Source: Bacteroidales bacterium UBA5833 (lineage in GTDB: Bacteria; Bacteroidota; Bacteroidia; Bacteroidales; Lentimicrobiaceae). From it: a stretch of 41,655 bases of DNA. Below, piece after piece: positions 16,808-25,063 of the stretch (position 1 is the first letter of the stretch; each line of letters starts with the position of its first letter). A program made the translations under genes and the position numbers. The stretch spans positions 1 to 41,655 of the forward strand of contig DJGZ01000045.1 in assembly GCA_002433025.1 (NCBI GenBank), read 5' to 3'. A model generated the notes under the pieces. That model had not been told where the DNA came from and ran no database searches. It saw nothing but the letters and a program-made list of their open reading frames with translations.

Positions 16808-17443
16808 ATGGGCATGGGTGGTCACGTTTCCTGTGTGATACTTGCAGCCGGTAACTCCGGCAGGATGGGATGCCATAAGGCCCTTCTGCAGTTCGATGAA
16901 TCCCGTACCTTTATTCAGCAACTCACCGGGGTTTATCATCTGGCCGGGGCAGGGCAGATCATCGTCGTTTGCAGTCCTGCGCTGGCGTTGCAGTTAAATG
17001 AAAGCGCAGATTTTTTCGGTTGTCCGGTGGAACTGGTCATCAACTCAAATCCGGAAGCCGGAAGATTTTATTCGCTGAAGTCAGGGCTGGAACGGGTAAC
17101 GGAAGGCAACTGCTGTTTTTTTCAGAATGTGGACAATCCTTTTACATGCGTTGAGTTGCTGGATCTGCTGCAGAAATCATTCAGGGGCGATGGTTGCCTT
17201 ATCCCCGTCTGTTGCGGACGGCCGGGCCATCCTGTGCTGCTTGGCCGGGAGATGATCCGGAAAATCCTAGAAGACCGGGAGCAGCATTCCCGTATCGACG
17301 ATTTTCTTAAGGCTTCAGGACCTGAATACGTTGCAGTGCCTTTTAAAGGCATTCCCGCCAACATTAATACACCGGAAGAATACCTGAAATTTTTCGGAAG
17401 GGATTCTCAGAAAGAGAACAGCTGCATTCATCCCCCCGGATAG
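16808..17443 (+). CDS. mocA: MocA/YgfJ-type molybdenum cofactor cytidylyltransferase
   Basis: This 211-aa nucleotidyltransferase shows the GT-A-like motif LAAGNSGRMGCHKALL (residues 12-27), NVDNPF in place of the usual VDQP, GRPGHPVLLG, and NINTPEEY near the C-terminus. MocA and YgfJ proteins attach CMP to molybdopterin for xanthine-dehydrogenase-type enzymes, and YgfJ members sit beside selenium-dependent Mo hydroxylases. It is transcribed divergently from ygfK, leaving 146 bp for both promoters. The change from DQP to DNP in the metal-binding loop is noteworthy but may still coordinate Mg. The ATG at 16808 is used; an in-frame ATG at 16814 is equally possible. Confidence 0.85.
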   Translation: MGMGGHVSCVILAAGNSGRMGCHKALLQFDESRTFIQQLTGVYHLAGAGQIIVVCSPALALQLNESADFFGCPVELVINSNPEAGRFYSLKSGLERVTEGNCCFFQNVDNPFTCVELLDLLQKSFRGDGCLIPVCCGRPGHPVLLGREMIRKILEDREQHSRIDDFLKASGPEYVAVPFKGIPANINTPEEYLKFFGRDSQKENSCIHPPG

Positions 17444-17454
17444 AATGCAGCTGT
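17418..17454. terminator. Bidirectional hairpin at the mocA stop codon
   Basis: ACAGCTGCATTC (17418-17429) and GAATGCAGCTGT (17443-17454) form a perfect 12-bp stem with a 13-nt loop. The mocA stop codon lies at 17441-17443, at the base of the right arm. The convergent gene on the other strand ends at 17478. On the minus strand the stem is followed by a TCTCTTTC stretch. It probably terminates both converging transcripts. Confidence 0.65.
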
Positions 17455-17477
17455 AATGCGCGTAGAACAAGGCCTGA

Positions 17478-17900
17478 TCAGTTATAGGCGAGCACAACCG
17501 TATAGTTTCCAACAAATCGCCCGCCCTTTGGTAAATCAGGAGTAATGGCTGTTAATGCAAGTGCCTGTTCCCCGTGGGCATCAGTAGTCATAAACTGGTC
17601 TTTGTGAGTAGTGGAAGTTGCGAGACTGAATGATTCACCCTCTCTGTTAGTTACCATGGCATTCGACAACGTAAAGCTGCAAAGCATATCCGCCCCCGAT
17701 GTCAGGTTCAGTTTTCCGAGTTCGACCAGTTTGTGATCGTTTTCAACATTCAGCGCAAAATCAGTCTGCCCATGAAATCTTGCATCCGCAGCATCTACGA
17801 TCTCTGCGGCGATATGCCCGGTAACACTGATCTGTCCGTAAACAGCAGATTGCAGCGCTCCTGTGAGCAAAATCAGCAATATCAGATAGTTGGCTTTCAT
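17478..17900 (-). CDS. Small secreted DUF4402-like protein
   Basis: This 140-aa protein has a clear signal peptide (hydrophobic residues 4-18, cleavage near VYGQ at 22). The mature part is predicted beta-rich and resembles DUF4402 proteins, with ISVTGHIAAEIVDA at the start, a DL...G...GGRFVGNYTVVLAYN ending and internal Ser/Thr-rich strands. Such proteins are small exported beta-sandwiches of unknown role, sometimes compared to pilus-like or surface subunits. It is monocistronic, with its own promoter and a hairpin shared with mocA. The family assignment is by pattern only. Confidence 0.68.
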   Translation of the reverse strand: MKANYLILLILLTGALQSAVYGQISVTGHIAAEIVDAADARFHGQTDFALNVENDHKLVELGKLNLTSGADMLCSFTLSNAMVTNREGESFSLATSTTHKDQFMTTDAHGEQALALTAITPDLPKGGRFVGNYTVVLAYN

Positions 17901-18372
17901 AACTTCACGCTACCATAATCTAACCATCGACAAAAGTACAAATTCTTAATTGCAATTGTCAAGTAATTTACCACAAAATTGTTAAAAAAATGATAAATTT
18001 TTCATAAAATGATGTAAAATATTAATATACAGATAGATAGAAAATTGTGTTAAATTTTGAAGTGTAAAAATAATTTACATAATTATTGATATTACACAAG
18101 GTGTTCGTTTGTGCTGCTTCAGTTTTTCGGCCCGTTCTGTTTTTTGAGGTACTGGTTATGTAAATCTGCCGGCCTACCCTTGGCGCGGGCCGGCCCTTTA
18201 TTGGTTGCGGTACCAGAAAAGGCAGGTAATTTTATGAACCACCAGCCAAATAACCATAAAGGTTATTCAACCGGATGACTTAAATGGAAAGTCAGCTATA
18301 ATATTGAAGGGATATCAGGCCCGGCCAGGCCGGGAGTGTTACAAAGCAGGTACAAGGCCCGCCCGAAAAGGC
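17901..18372. other. Gene-free AT-rich interval
   Basis: No gene was found in this 472-bp interval. It contains the promoter of the DUF4402-like gene, a strongly AT-rich block (about 17935-18110), and a GC-rich inverted repeat, GCCGGCC (18168-18174) with GGCCGGC (18188-18194), which may be part of the end of the regulator transcript coming from 18373. The AT-rich block differs sharply from the flanking genes. Confidence 0.45.
17931..17962 (-). promoter_or_regulatory. Promoter of the DUF4402-like gene
   Basis: On the minus strand TACTTTTG (complement at 17931-17938) is a perfect TAnnTTTG -7 box. A TTG (complement at 17960-17962) lies 21 nt upstream. The ATG begins 30 nt downstream. Confidence 0.65.
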
Positions 18373-19719
18373 CTAATTATGTTTCAGCCCGTATTTGGCA
18401 ATCTTTGCATTCAGGGTGGGACGGGTAATGTCCAGTACGCGCGAAGCCTCAACTTTATTCCATTTCAGCTTGTCAAGTACTTTTTTGATGTGTACTTTTT
18501 CAATATCCGCGATGGATTTGAGTTCAAACTGCTCCGGTTCCACGGGGGCATTCCTGTTTAACAGCACAATATGTTCTTTTTCAAGTACATCGCTGCGGGT
18601 CATAATCATGGCCTGCATAAGGGTGTTTTCCAGTTCACGCACATTGCCCGGCCAGTCGTGGCTGTGAAGCAGATCCAGTACGCCGTTTCCGATTTTCAGG
18701 ACTTTCTTGTTCAGTTTCCGGTTCAGTTTCTGCATAAGGTGTTTTACCAGTTCTTCAATATCGTCCTTACGGTTTTTCAAAGGAGGCATGGCAATGGTAA
18801 AAACTTTGAGCCTGTAGTAGAGCTCTTCGCGGAATTTCCCGTTTTTGACCATGGCTTCCAGGTCCTTATTGGTGGCGGCGATGATTCTTGCTTTCAGCGG
18901 AATGGGCGCGTCTCCGCCCGGCTTTTCAAATTCCAGTTCCTGAATAACCCGCAACAGCCTTGTTTGCATGGTATCGCTGAGTTCGGAAATATCGTCCAGG
19001 AAAATCGTACCCTCACCGGCCTGTTCAAATTTTCCTTTTTTGTCAGAAATGGCAGCAGGGAAGGCCCCCATATTGTAGCCGAACAACTCATTTTCAAGGA
19101 TTTCTTCATGAAGGGCCGAGCAGTTGACTACAACCAACGGATGATCGCGGGTGATGCCACTGAAATGGATCAGCCTGGCAATCAGTTCTTTGCCTGTGCC
19201 CGTTTCGCCAGTGATCAAAACATTTACCCTGTTGAGCGATACCCTGCCGACGTTTTTGAAGATTTCGCGCATTACCGGGGTTTTGCCCACCAGCAGGTTG
19301 TCTTCTATGGCTTTTCTTATCTCAGGAGAAATGGTTTCGGTCAGGGTCTGGCTCTGGTACGAAATTTCAAGCCCGTTCCGGATCACCTCCAGCAATTCCT
19401 GCATCTGAAGCGGTTTCTCAATAAAGTCGTAGGCCCCTACCTGAATCGATTTGATGGTGAGGGCAACGTCGCCGTGCGCGGTCAGAAGTATCACCGGTAA
19501 CCCGGGCTGTATACGCTGGATTTCAGTGATCACATCCAATCCCGACATACCCGGCATCTGAAAGTCCGTTACCACCAGGTCAGGCTTTTCCTGTATTACT
19601 TTCTGAAGTCCCGATTCCCCGTCTACAGCGGTAATAACTTCATAACCAGCCTTGCTAAGACTGTTGCTCATCAATGTTCTGATGATGGAATCGTCATCAA
19701 TGGCTAATACTTTACTCAT
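18373..19719 (-). CDS. NtrC-type AAA+ response regulator with altered GAFTGA loop
   Basis: This 448-aa regulator has a receiver domain (residues 1-120) with Asp52 as the likely phospho-acceptor. The AAA+ domain (about 140-380) has Walker A GETGTGKE at 171-178. The C-terminal Fis-type helix-turn-helix (about 405-446) contains ASRVLDITRPTLNAKI. Two key motifs deviate. The sigma-54 contact loop GAFTGA reads GAFPAA at 218-223, and Walker B reads FLDDI instead of FLDEI at about 240-244. In NtrC and PspF relatives these residues couple ATP hydrolysis to sigma-54 remodelling. The protein may therefore be a weak or sigma-54-independent regulator, though Bacteroidota variants may tolerate these changes. 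No adjacent kinase gene is present. Confidence 0.87.
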   Translation of the reverse strand: MSKVLAIDDDSIIRTLMSNSLSKAGYEVITAVDGESGLQKVIQEKPDLVVTDFQMPGMSGLDVITEIQRIQPGLPVILLTAHGDVALTIKSIQVGAYDFIEKPLQMQELLEVIRNGLEISYQSQTLTETISPEIRKAIEDNLLVGKTPVMREIFKNVGRVSLNRVNVLITGETGTGKELIARLIHFSGITRDHPLVVVNCSALHEEILENELFGYNMGAFPAAISDKKGKFEQAGEGTIFLDDISELSDTMQTRLLRVIQELEFEKPGGDAPIPLKARIIAATNKDLEAMVKNGKFREELYYRLKVFTIAMPPLKNRKDDIEELVKHLMQKLNRKLNKKVLKIGNGVLDLLHSHDWPGNVRELENTLMQAMIMTRSDVLEKEHIVLLNRNAPVEPEQFELKSIADIEKVHIKKVLDKLKWNKVEASRVLDITRPTLNAKIAKYGLKHN

Positions 19720-20236
19720 TGCGGCTCAGATTGATTCTACCTTCCTTGTTTCTGTATATCACAGAGAACCTGCCTGACATTTGTCCGGACAGGTATCAGA
19801 AATGTAAAAGAATTATACAGCGATAAATTTACTACTATTATTTTACGAAAAGCAAATTCCAATGAATATTTACATCATTTTATGTGTTATTGATTTAAAT
19901 ATAACTATAAATCAATGCATTGCGAATAGAAAGGTGCTTTGATCCAGAAAATACCCCGTTCCCGAATCATCAGCCGGCATGCTGCTCAAATCTGGATATA
20001 GTATTTGATAATGTCTGATCGGGATCATACCCTGTTAATTATTATTTTCGTTCCGTCGCACCTGATTCATTCCCCTGATCGCGCAGGGCTATTACGCTGA
20101 TATGCATCATGCAGGCCGTGGTTAAGGATTGTCTGATAAACAGCTTGAAAGAAAATCCGGTACAACAGCCACGATTGCTGCTATACCGGATATATGAGGG
20201 CCGGGGGCTGAAGCACCTGTGCCGGCCGTAAGCGTG
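19720..20236. other. Gene-free interval between the NtrC-type regulator and citF
   Basis: No gene was found in this 517-bp interval. It holds a weak candidate promoter for the regulator (minus strand TAAATTTA at 19824-19831 with TTTG complement at 19853-19856) and the citF terminator hairpin. The rest shows no pattern I can name. Confidence 0.4.
20155..20191 (-). terminator. Terminator of the citrate lyase operon
   Basis: ATCCGGTA (20155-20162) and TACCGGAT (20184-20191) form a perfect 8-bp outer stem, with an inner CAGC/GCTG pairing. Read on the minus strand, the stem is followed by a TTTTCTTT tract, as in intrinsic terminators. It lies about 45 nt past the citF stop. Confidence 0.7.
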
Positions 20237-21799
20237 TTATTTTACCACCCTGCGCACGGCGTCGATCACGGTTCCATCCACCCATTTGATGGCGGCGATA
20301 AATTCATCGCTCAGCACGGGCAGGGCGGGTTTGCCGCAGATGCGCTCGGCTTCGTCCTTCAGTTGATGAATGGTTTTTACCGGCAGGGAAGAACCTTTCA
20401 TTTTGTCGATCAGGTCGGTGCGTAACGGGTTAATGGCAATGCCCCTTTCGGTGACGATGACATCGATAAGTTCGCCGGGGCCGCAGATGGTGGTGACTTC
20501 GTCGCGGATCACCGGCATACGGTCGCGGAAGAGGGGGATGGGCAGGATCACACACTTCGAAAAAAGGCAGTTCATCCATCCGCCGATGCCGTGCAGCAGG
20601 TAACCATCCGAATGGGTCACCACATTGGCGTTGAAATTAATGTCCACTTCGGTGGCACCCAGGATAACCACGTCCACCATGGAAGCGAAGTTTCCTTTAC
20701 CGTGATAGTTGTAGCTTGTAAACGGACTGGTATTCAGGTGGTTGTTGTTTTCCCGCATGGAGCGTACCCCCTCCAGGTCGAAGGTCTGGCCATCGAGGAT
20801 ATAATCCACCAATCCTTCTTCGAGCATACTGACGAGGTACTTGTTGCTGCCGCCGCGGGCAAATCGGGCTTTCATACCGCGTTTACGGAGCATTTCGGCA
20901 AAGTAAATACCGATGGAGAGGGCGGTTCCTCCGGCCCCGGCCTGGAAGGAGAAGCCGTCGCGTACAATGCCGGCTTCGTCGCAGAATTGCGCAGTCATTT
21001 CGGCCAGCAACAAGCGGTCGGGGCTTTTGGTTATCTCGGTGGTGCCGCTGATGATCTTTTCAGGGATACCGATCTGGTCCATCACCACGACGTAATCCAC
21101 ATAATTCCCGTGAATCTGCCAGGGCACGCAGGGGAAAGGCACGAGGTTGTCGGTAACCACAATTACCTTGTCGGCATATTGTGAATCGGCCAGGGCGAAG
21201 CCGAGCAATCCGCAGGCCGCTGGGCCGCGGTCGCCGGTGGCGTTGCCGAAAGGGTCGGCCGTAGGGGCGGCGATCACGGCGATGTCCACATGCAGGTCGC
21301 CGTCCTGAATGGCCTGATAGCGGCCGCCGTGCGAGCGGAGGATGCCCATACCCTGCATGCCCCCTTCGGAAGTGTGCCGGCCCAGGGCGCCGTTCATGCT
21401 GCCTTCGATATGATGAATGGTACCATCTTCAAGATATTTGATCAGCGGGCTGTGGCATTCGAACGATGCGGAAGGCGCCCAGGTAAGTTCTTTTGCGCCC
21501 AGCTCAGCGGCTATATCGAATATCTGGTTGGCCACCAGGTCGCCGTTGCGGAAGTGATGGTGGGTCGAGATGGTCATGCCGTCTTTCAGGCCGCAGCGGA
21601 TCAGGGCATCCCTCAGCGAAGCAACCACTTTGTTGCCATCGGCCGGATAATCGGCGCAACTGCTGATGGGCGGGGCATACTTGCGGCCCGTGGGTTTGTA
21701 TTTTCCAACGCCCATAAACGGGATAGCTTCCTTTCCGTTGATGATCTGGGGTACTGTACGGCCAACGGCATTCGTGGTCAGTTTATCGTATTTTGACAT
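20237..21799 (-). CDS. citF: Citrate lyase alpha subunit (citrate CoA-transferase)
   Basis: This 520-aa protein matches the length and sequence style of CitF, which transfers the acyl carrier protein from acetate to citrate before cleavage. Recognisable blocks are TISTHHHFRNGD, GSMNGALGRHTSEGGMQ, PTADPFGNATGD, QAGAGGTALSIG and the C-terminal VTERGIAINPLRTDL. It is the second gene of an operon, 36 nt after the fused CitD-CitE gene. Citramalate lyase of the methylaspartate pathway is a close homologue and cannot be excluded. No citC ligase and no citX or citG prosthetic-group genes occur in the window, so maturation functions must lie elsewhere. Confidence 0.88.
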   Translation of the reverse strand: MSKYDKLTTNAVGRTVPQIINGKEAIPFMGVGKYKPTGRKYAPPISSCADYPADGNKVVASLRDALIRCGLKDGMTISTHHHFRNGDLVANQIFDIAAELGAKELTWAPSASFECHSPLIKYLEDGTIHHIEGSMNGALGRHTSEGGMQGMGILRSHGGRYQAIQDGDLHVDIAVIAAPTADPFGNATGDRGPAACGLLGFALADSQYADKVIVVTDNLVPFPCVPWQIHGNYVDYVVVMDQIGIPEKIISGTTEITKSPDRLLLAEMTAQFCDEAGIVRDGFSFQAGAGGTALSIGIYFAEMLRKRGMKARFARGGSNKYLVSMLEEGLVDYILDGQTFDLEGVRSMRENNNHLNTSPFTSYNYHGKGNFASMVDVVILGATEVDINFNANVVTHSDGYLLHGIGGWMNCLFSKCVILPIPLFRDRMPVIRDEVTTICGPGELIDVIVTERGIAINPLRTDLIDKMKGSSLPVKTIHQLKDEAERICGKPALPVLSDEFIAAIKWVDGTVIDAVRRVVK

Positions 21800-21835
21800 G
21801 TCTTTTCTTTTTTTGATCGGTCATTCTCATTGATT

Positions 21836-23062
21836 TCAGGCTTTCTGGTTTTCGGGGAAGGCGTCGCGCCAGCCGGGACTGAGTTTGCCCATACTGACAG
21901 CCAGGTCGATGGTGCGCCGGGCGCGTTTCACCACCGGCGGATCGATCATCTTGGTGCCCAGCGAAACCACGCCGAGCCCTTTTTCGGTGGCTTCCATAAA
22001 GGCGTTCACGATTTTCTTTGCCTTGTCGATTTCGACCTCATCGGGTGCGAAATTGTCATGGATCACCCTGATCTGCCGCGGATGGATACAGCCCATGCCG
22101 TCGAATCCCAGCGCCTTCGACCGGAGTACATTTTGCTTCAGGGCTTCCATATCGGCCACATCGGAGAATACCGAGTCGATGGCCTGAATGCCGGCTGCTT
22201 TGCAGGCGTTCACCACCATGCTTCGGGCAAAGAAAGATTCGGTGCCTTCGTTGGTGCGGCGGGTGCCAAGGTCGGCGGTGTAGTCTTCGAGACCGATGGC
22301 GAGGGCCACCACGTTATCCGACTGCGCTATTTCCAATGCTTTCAGCACACCCAAGGCGCTTTCGATGATGGGCATCAGCCAGACATTGCCTTCAATATTA
22401 TGCTTTGTTTTCAGTTCAGCGATGCGCCGGTTCACCTGTGCAATCTGTTCCGCGCTTTCACACTTCGGAACGAGGATAAGATTCACATTGTGTGGAATAA
22501 TGTAATCAAGGTCCTCAAGTCCGGCCGGCACCTGGTTGATCCTGACCATGCGTTCTGCTCCGTAAAAATCGAGCGCGCGCAGGGCATTGCGCACCAGGAA
22601 GCGGGCTTCCGCTTTTTTGGTCACCGCCACGGCGTCTTCCAGGTCGAGGATGATGCCGTTGGGTTTGTGAATACCCGCGTTGATCATCAGGCTGGGGGTA
22701 TTGCCGGGCAGGTAAAGCCTCGAAAACCGGTTGCGGTCGCGTGTGGTCTGATAGGCGTTCTGGGGCAACATGGCAGGTAAGTATTCCTTTTTGTCGCCTG
22801 TCAGTTGCCTGATGGCAGCCTCCAGCCGGGCAGCAATGACAAATTCAAGGGCGCCCGAATCTTCTACCGTCAGCCTGGCATGTTCTATGCCGTAAAATGT
22901 CAGAATTTCATGGCAGAGCCTGAGGATAGATTCGCCGTAAAGCACTTTTACCTTACTGATCAGTTCGGTCTGTACGCCGCCCTGCTGCATGATTTCGAGC
23001 GTAAGCGCACAATCGCTCCGAACGCCTTTGCCTTTGTTGCCTGTAGTTGCTATTGTTGCCAC
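21836..23062 (-). CDS. citE: Citrate lyase gamma-beta fusion (CitD-CitE)
   Basis: This 408-aa protein has two parts. Residues 1-90 align with the citrate lyase acyl carrier protein CitD: VRSDCALTLE corresponds to the prosthetic-group site, so Ser16 is the expected attachment residue, and DSGALEFVIAARLEAAI is the CitD C-terminal helix. Residues from about 112 onward are a CitE-type HpcH/HpaI aldolase, with RLYLPGNTPSLM, LDLEDAV, AIGLEDYTADLG and GFDGMGCIHPRQ. In classical operons citD and citE are separate genes, so this fusion would hold carrier and lyase in fixed ratio. The start is GTG at 23062, with AGGAGG (complement at 23068-23073) 5 nt upstream. It is followed by citF. Confidence 0.86.
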   Translation of the reverse strand: MATIATTGNKGKGVRSDCALTLEIMQQGGVQTELISKVKVLYGESILRLCHEILTFYGIEHARLTVEDSGALEFVIAARLEAAIRQLTGDKKEYLPAMLPQNAYQTTRDRNRFSRLYLPGNTPSLMINAGIHKPNGIILDLEDAVAVTKKAEARFLVRNALRALDFYGAERMVRINQVPAGLEDLDYIIPHNVNLILVPKCESAEQIAQVNRRIAELKTKHNIEGNVWLMPIIESALGVLKALEIAQSDNVVALAIGLEDYTADLGTRRTNEGTESFFARSMVVNACKAAGIQAIDSVFSDVADMEALKQNVLRSKALGFDGMGCIHPRQIRVIHDNFAPDEVEIDKAKKIVNAFMEATEKGLGVVSLGTKMIDPPVVKRARRTIDLAVSMGKLSPGWRDAFPENQKA

Positions 23063-23731
23063 ATCAGCCTCCTGGTTTAATATGAATAATTGAATTTACA
23101 AGGTCATGCAAAGTAACAGCAGGCAATGTTAAAAAAAAAGAACATTTGAAAATATTCTCTTTTGAAATGCAAGTGATTGTATAATAGTTAAATATGATAC
23201 TCGTCCGTAGTGGCTCTACAATGCTGTTGCCCGTTGGAAATGGCGGAAGCAGGAGATTTTTAATGCTGCGGTGAATCAGGCGCTACATAACTCCCCGGTG
23301 ATAAGTTCATAGAGGAATAACTGAAAAAATTAAAGTGACCAGTTAAATTCAGCATATTGATCATTGCCGGATTATTGTAATGGTTTGATAAATAATGTGA
23401 TATGTCAAGAGACTTATCTATTCTTCTGACTTGTATCAAGCTGTCAGGTGAGCGCGTCAATGGCAATCTCCGGATGATAATCCGGGATTTGATTTTTGAT
23501 AAATGATAAAATGCATTGTAATACAGTGACTTAAATTGATGTGTAAGTTCGCTGTGATACCGGCCCTGTTGATGAATGCGAACAAACACCTTCCGGAGTG
23601 GTTATTTATCAGGGCAAACACAATGGAATAGTTTTTGCATGATTGATCTTGCTTCAAAAAGCCTTATCTTTGTTCAGTAAATCGCGGAGATATTTAAACA
23701 ATTCAATATTAACCTAAACCAAACCAATCGT
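23063..23731. other. Gene-poor leader between the citrate lyase operon and a lipoprotein gene
   Basis: No reliable gene was found in this 669-bp interval. A near-consensus -7 box (TTACTTTG on the minus strand, around 23110-23117) may serve the citrate lyase operon. The plus-strand promoter at 23643-23672 serves the lipoprotein gene. Open frames in 23260-23657 have no recognisable family, and sequence composition changes across the block. Confidence 0.4.
23643..23672 (+). promoter_or_regulatory. Promoter of the 23732 lipoprotein gene
   Basis: TTG at 23643-23645 and the perfect -7 box TATCTTTG at 23665-23672 are spaced 19 nt apart. The ATG follows 59 nt later, after an A-rich leader. Confidence 0.72.
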
Positions 23732-24628
23732 ATGAAAAAGTGGAATTATTTGTTTGCGGCCCTGCTGATGTCTGTTGCAGTGGTGTTTACTTCCTGTTCT
23801 GATGATGAAGAAACCGATCCGGGTCCATCTTTAACCATTAAAGGAGGAGCTGGATATACCTCAGATGACGTTACAGTTCAGGTAGGTAGTAGTATCAAGA
23901 TAGGTGTTGTTGGTACTAAAAGCAGTGTTTCAGGAAATAAGCTTACGCGATTCAGATTCATTCTGACCTCGAATAACATTGCAAATACTATCCTGGATTC
24001 AACATTCAATTCTGATTCATTTAGCTGGGAGCGGGAAATTACATTTGTTAGCCAGGTTAGTGGAAGGCTTTCATTTGAGTTGACTGATAAAGGTGGAATG
24101 AAAGCTGAAAAAGGCTTTAACATTATTGCCCAGGGACCTGAGACGATCAAATATACAGGTATTGAATTGGGGTCGTCAAACGATAATACATTAGGTTCAT
24201 TCTTTTCAACTGTTGATGGGAATGTTTATTTTGTTAATCAGACCACAAACTCGCCGACTGTACAGGCACTGATCGATTTTCTTTTCGTTAAGAATCCGCC
24301 AGCATTACCTTCGATTGGAAACATTATTGCTTCGCCTGATGATGAAGCTGCAGAATCTGTGCCGGTTTTCAAATTAAACCTTTGGACAACAAGGAATCAG
24401 ACGCGCTTTAATACAAGTAATATTACGGCTGCTGAATTTGATGCAATAGGGGCGAATTATGTATTCCCAAGCTTTGATTTGCTTCAGCAAACTAAAAGGA
24501 CCAATGGCTTGTCTGTTGGGAATGTAGTTGTCTTCAGAACAAAATCAAACAAGATCGGATTGATCAAAGTTGTTGACTTATATACAAAAGGTGACAAGAT
24601 GAAGATCGATGTTATTATGGAAAAGTAA
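23732..24628 (+). CDS. Predicted outer-membrane lipoprotein, AT-rich
   Basis: This 298-aa protein begins with a lipoprotein signal peptide. The lipobox VFTSC ends at Cys22 and is followed by SDDEE, the acidic run typical of Bacteroidota lipoprotein export to the cell surface. The mature part is beta-rich, with an Ig-like region (about 35-135) and a C-terminal half of unknown type ending KVVDLYTKGDKMKIDVIMEK. I do not recognise a family. The gene is visibly richer in A and T than its neighbours, which may mean later acquisition. It stands alone, with its own promoter and a strong terminator. Confidence 0.75.
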   Translation: MKKWNYLFAALLMSVAVVFTSCSDDEETDPGPSLTIKGGAGYTSDDVTVQVGSSIKIGVVGTKSSVSGNKLTRFRFILTSNNIANTILDSTFNSDSFSWEREITFVSQVSGRLSFELTDKGGMKAEKGFNIIAQGPETIKYTGIELGSSNDNTLGSFFSTVDGNVYFVNQTTNSPTVQALIDFLFVKNPPALPSIGNIIASPDDEAAESVPVFKLNLWTTRNQTRFNTSNITAAEFDAIGANYVFPSFDLLQQTKRTNGLSVGNVVVFRTKSNKIGLIKVVDLYTKGDKMKIDVIMEK

Positions 24629-24648
24629 GACTAACTTTTCTATCAAAA

Positions 24649-24675
24649 GGCTGTCTCAAAAGGACAGCTTTTTTT
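24649..24675 (+). terminator. Intrinsic terminator after the lipoprotein gene
   Basis: GCTGTC (24650-24655) pairs with GACAGC (24663-24668), and a run of seven T follows at 24669-24675. It lies 21 nt after the stop codon. Confidence 0.85.
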
Positions 24676-24848
24676 GTGTACACAGGATTATTGCAACTGT
24701 GCTTCTTCTTGTTTTGAACCGGATTAAGCATTAATAAATGCTAAAAGGATTATGATTTTTTAATCTGCTCAATATTTATGCTGCTTAACAAACACTTTAC
24801 AGTGGCTCCAGACACTAAATCAATTTCTGGTAGCCGGTGAGTTATTTG

Positions 24849-24905
24849 AAGATTCCTCTCCTGATATTTACATTATCAGTCATTCCGAACGGAGTGAGGA
24901 ATCTT
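24849..24905. repeat. Palindromic intergenic repeat element
   Basis: AAGATTCCTC (24849-24858) and GAGGAATCTT (24896-24905) form a perfect 10-bp inverted repeat around a 37-nt centre. The right side contains GTCATTCCGAACGGAGTGAGG, resembling intergenic palindromes dispersed in Bacteroidota genomes. The surrounding 24629-25063 interval otherwise contains only the terminator and unassigned sequence. Confidence 0.55.
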
Positions 24906-25063
24906 TGGCAGATATCTCTGACAAATCAACTTTTAAGCGGTTAATAGCGATAAACCGTCGTCCATACCTCCGGGGCTTTTTATTGATTAAACAGCGTTTA
25001 AAAGGCAAACTGCCTGAAAATGCTTATTTTTGCCGGCGTTTATTGTTCCAGCCTGAGATCTGT

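Noticed and set aside
18168..18194. GC-rich inverted repeat as a terminator or riboswitch
   Set aside because: The stem is short with a 13-nt loop and no U-tract; it could be chance in GC-rich sequence.
18571..19500. 309-aa open frame antisense to the NtrC-type regulator
   Set aside because: It is the reverse-strand shadow of a gene with clear motifs; its protein shows no family features.
21830..22780. 316-aa open frame antisense to the CitD-CitE gene
   Set aside because: It overlaps a well-supported enzyme over its entire length and reads as an unstructured His/Gly-rich shadow.
23211..23657. Short open frames in the gap before the lipoprotein gene, including a 33-residue frame at 23211-23312
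   Set aside because: Composition looks somewhat gene-like, but no family match, no start and early stops; a decayed gene is possible but not supportable.
24905..25063. N-terminal extension of the lipid kinase
   Set aside because: It begins at the edge of a palindromic repeat and adds residues unlike the family; the ATG at 25064 fits the family start.
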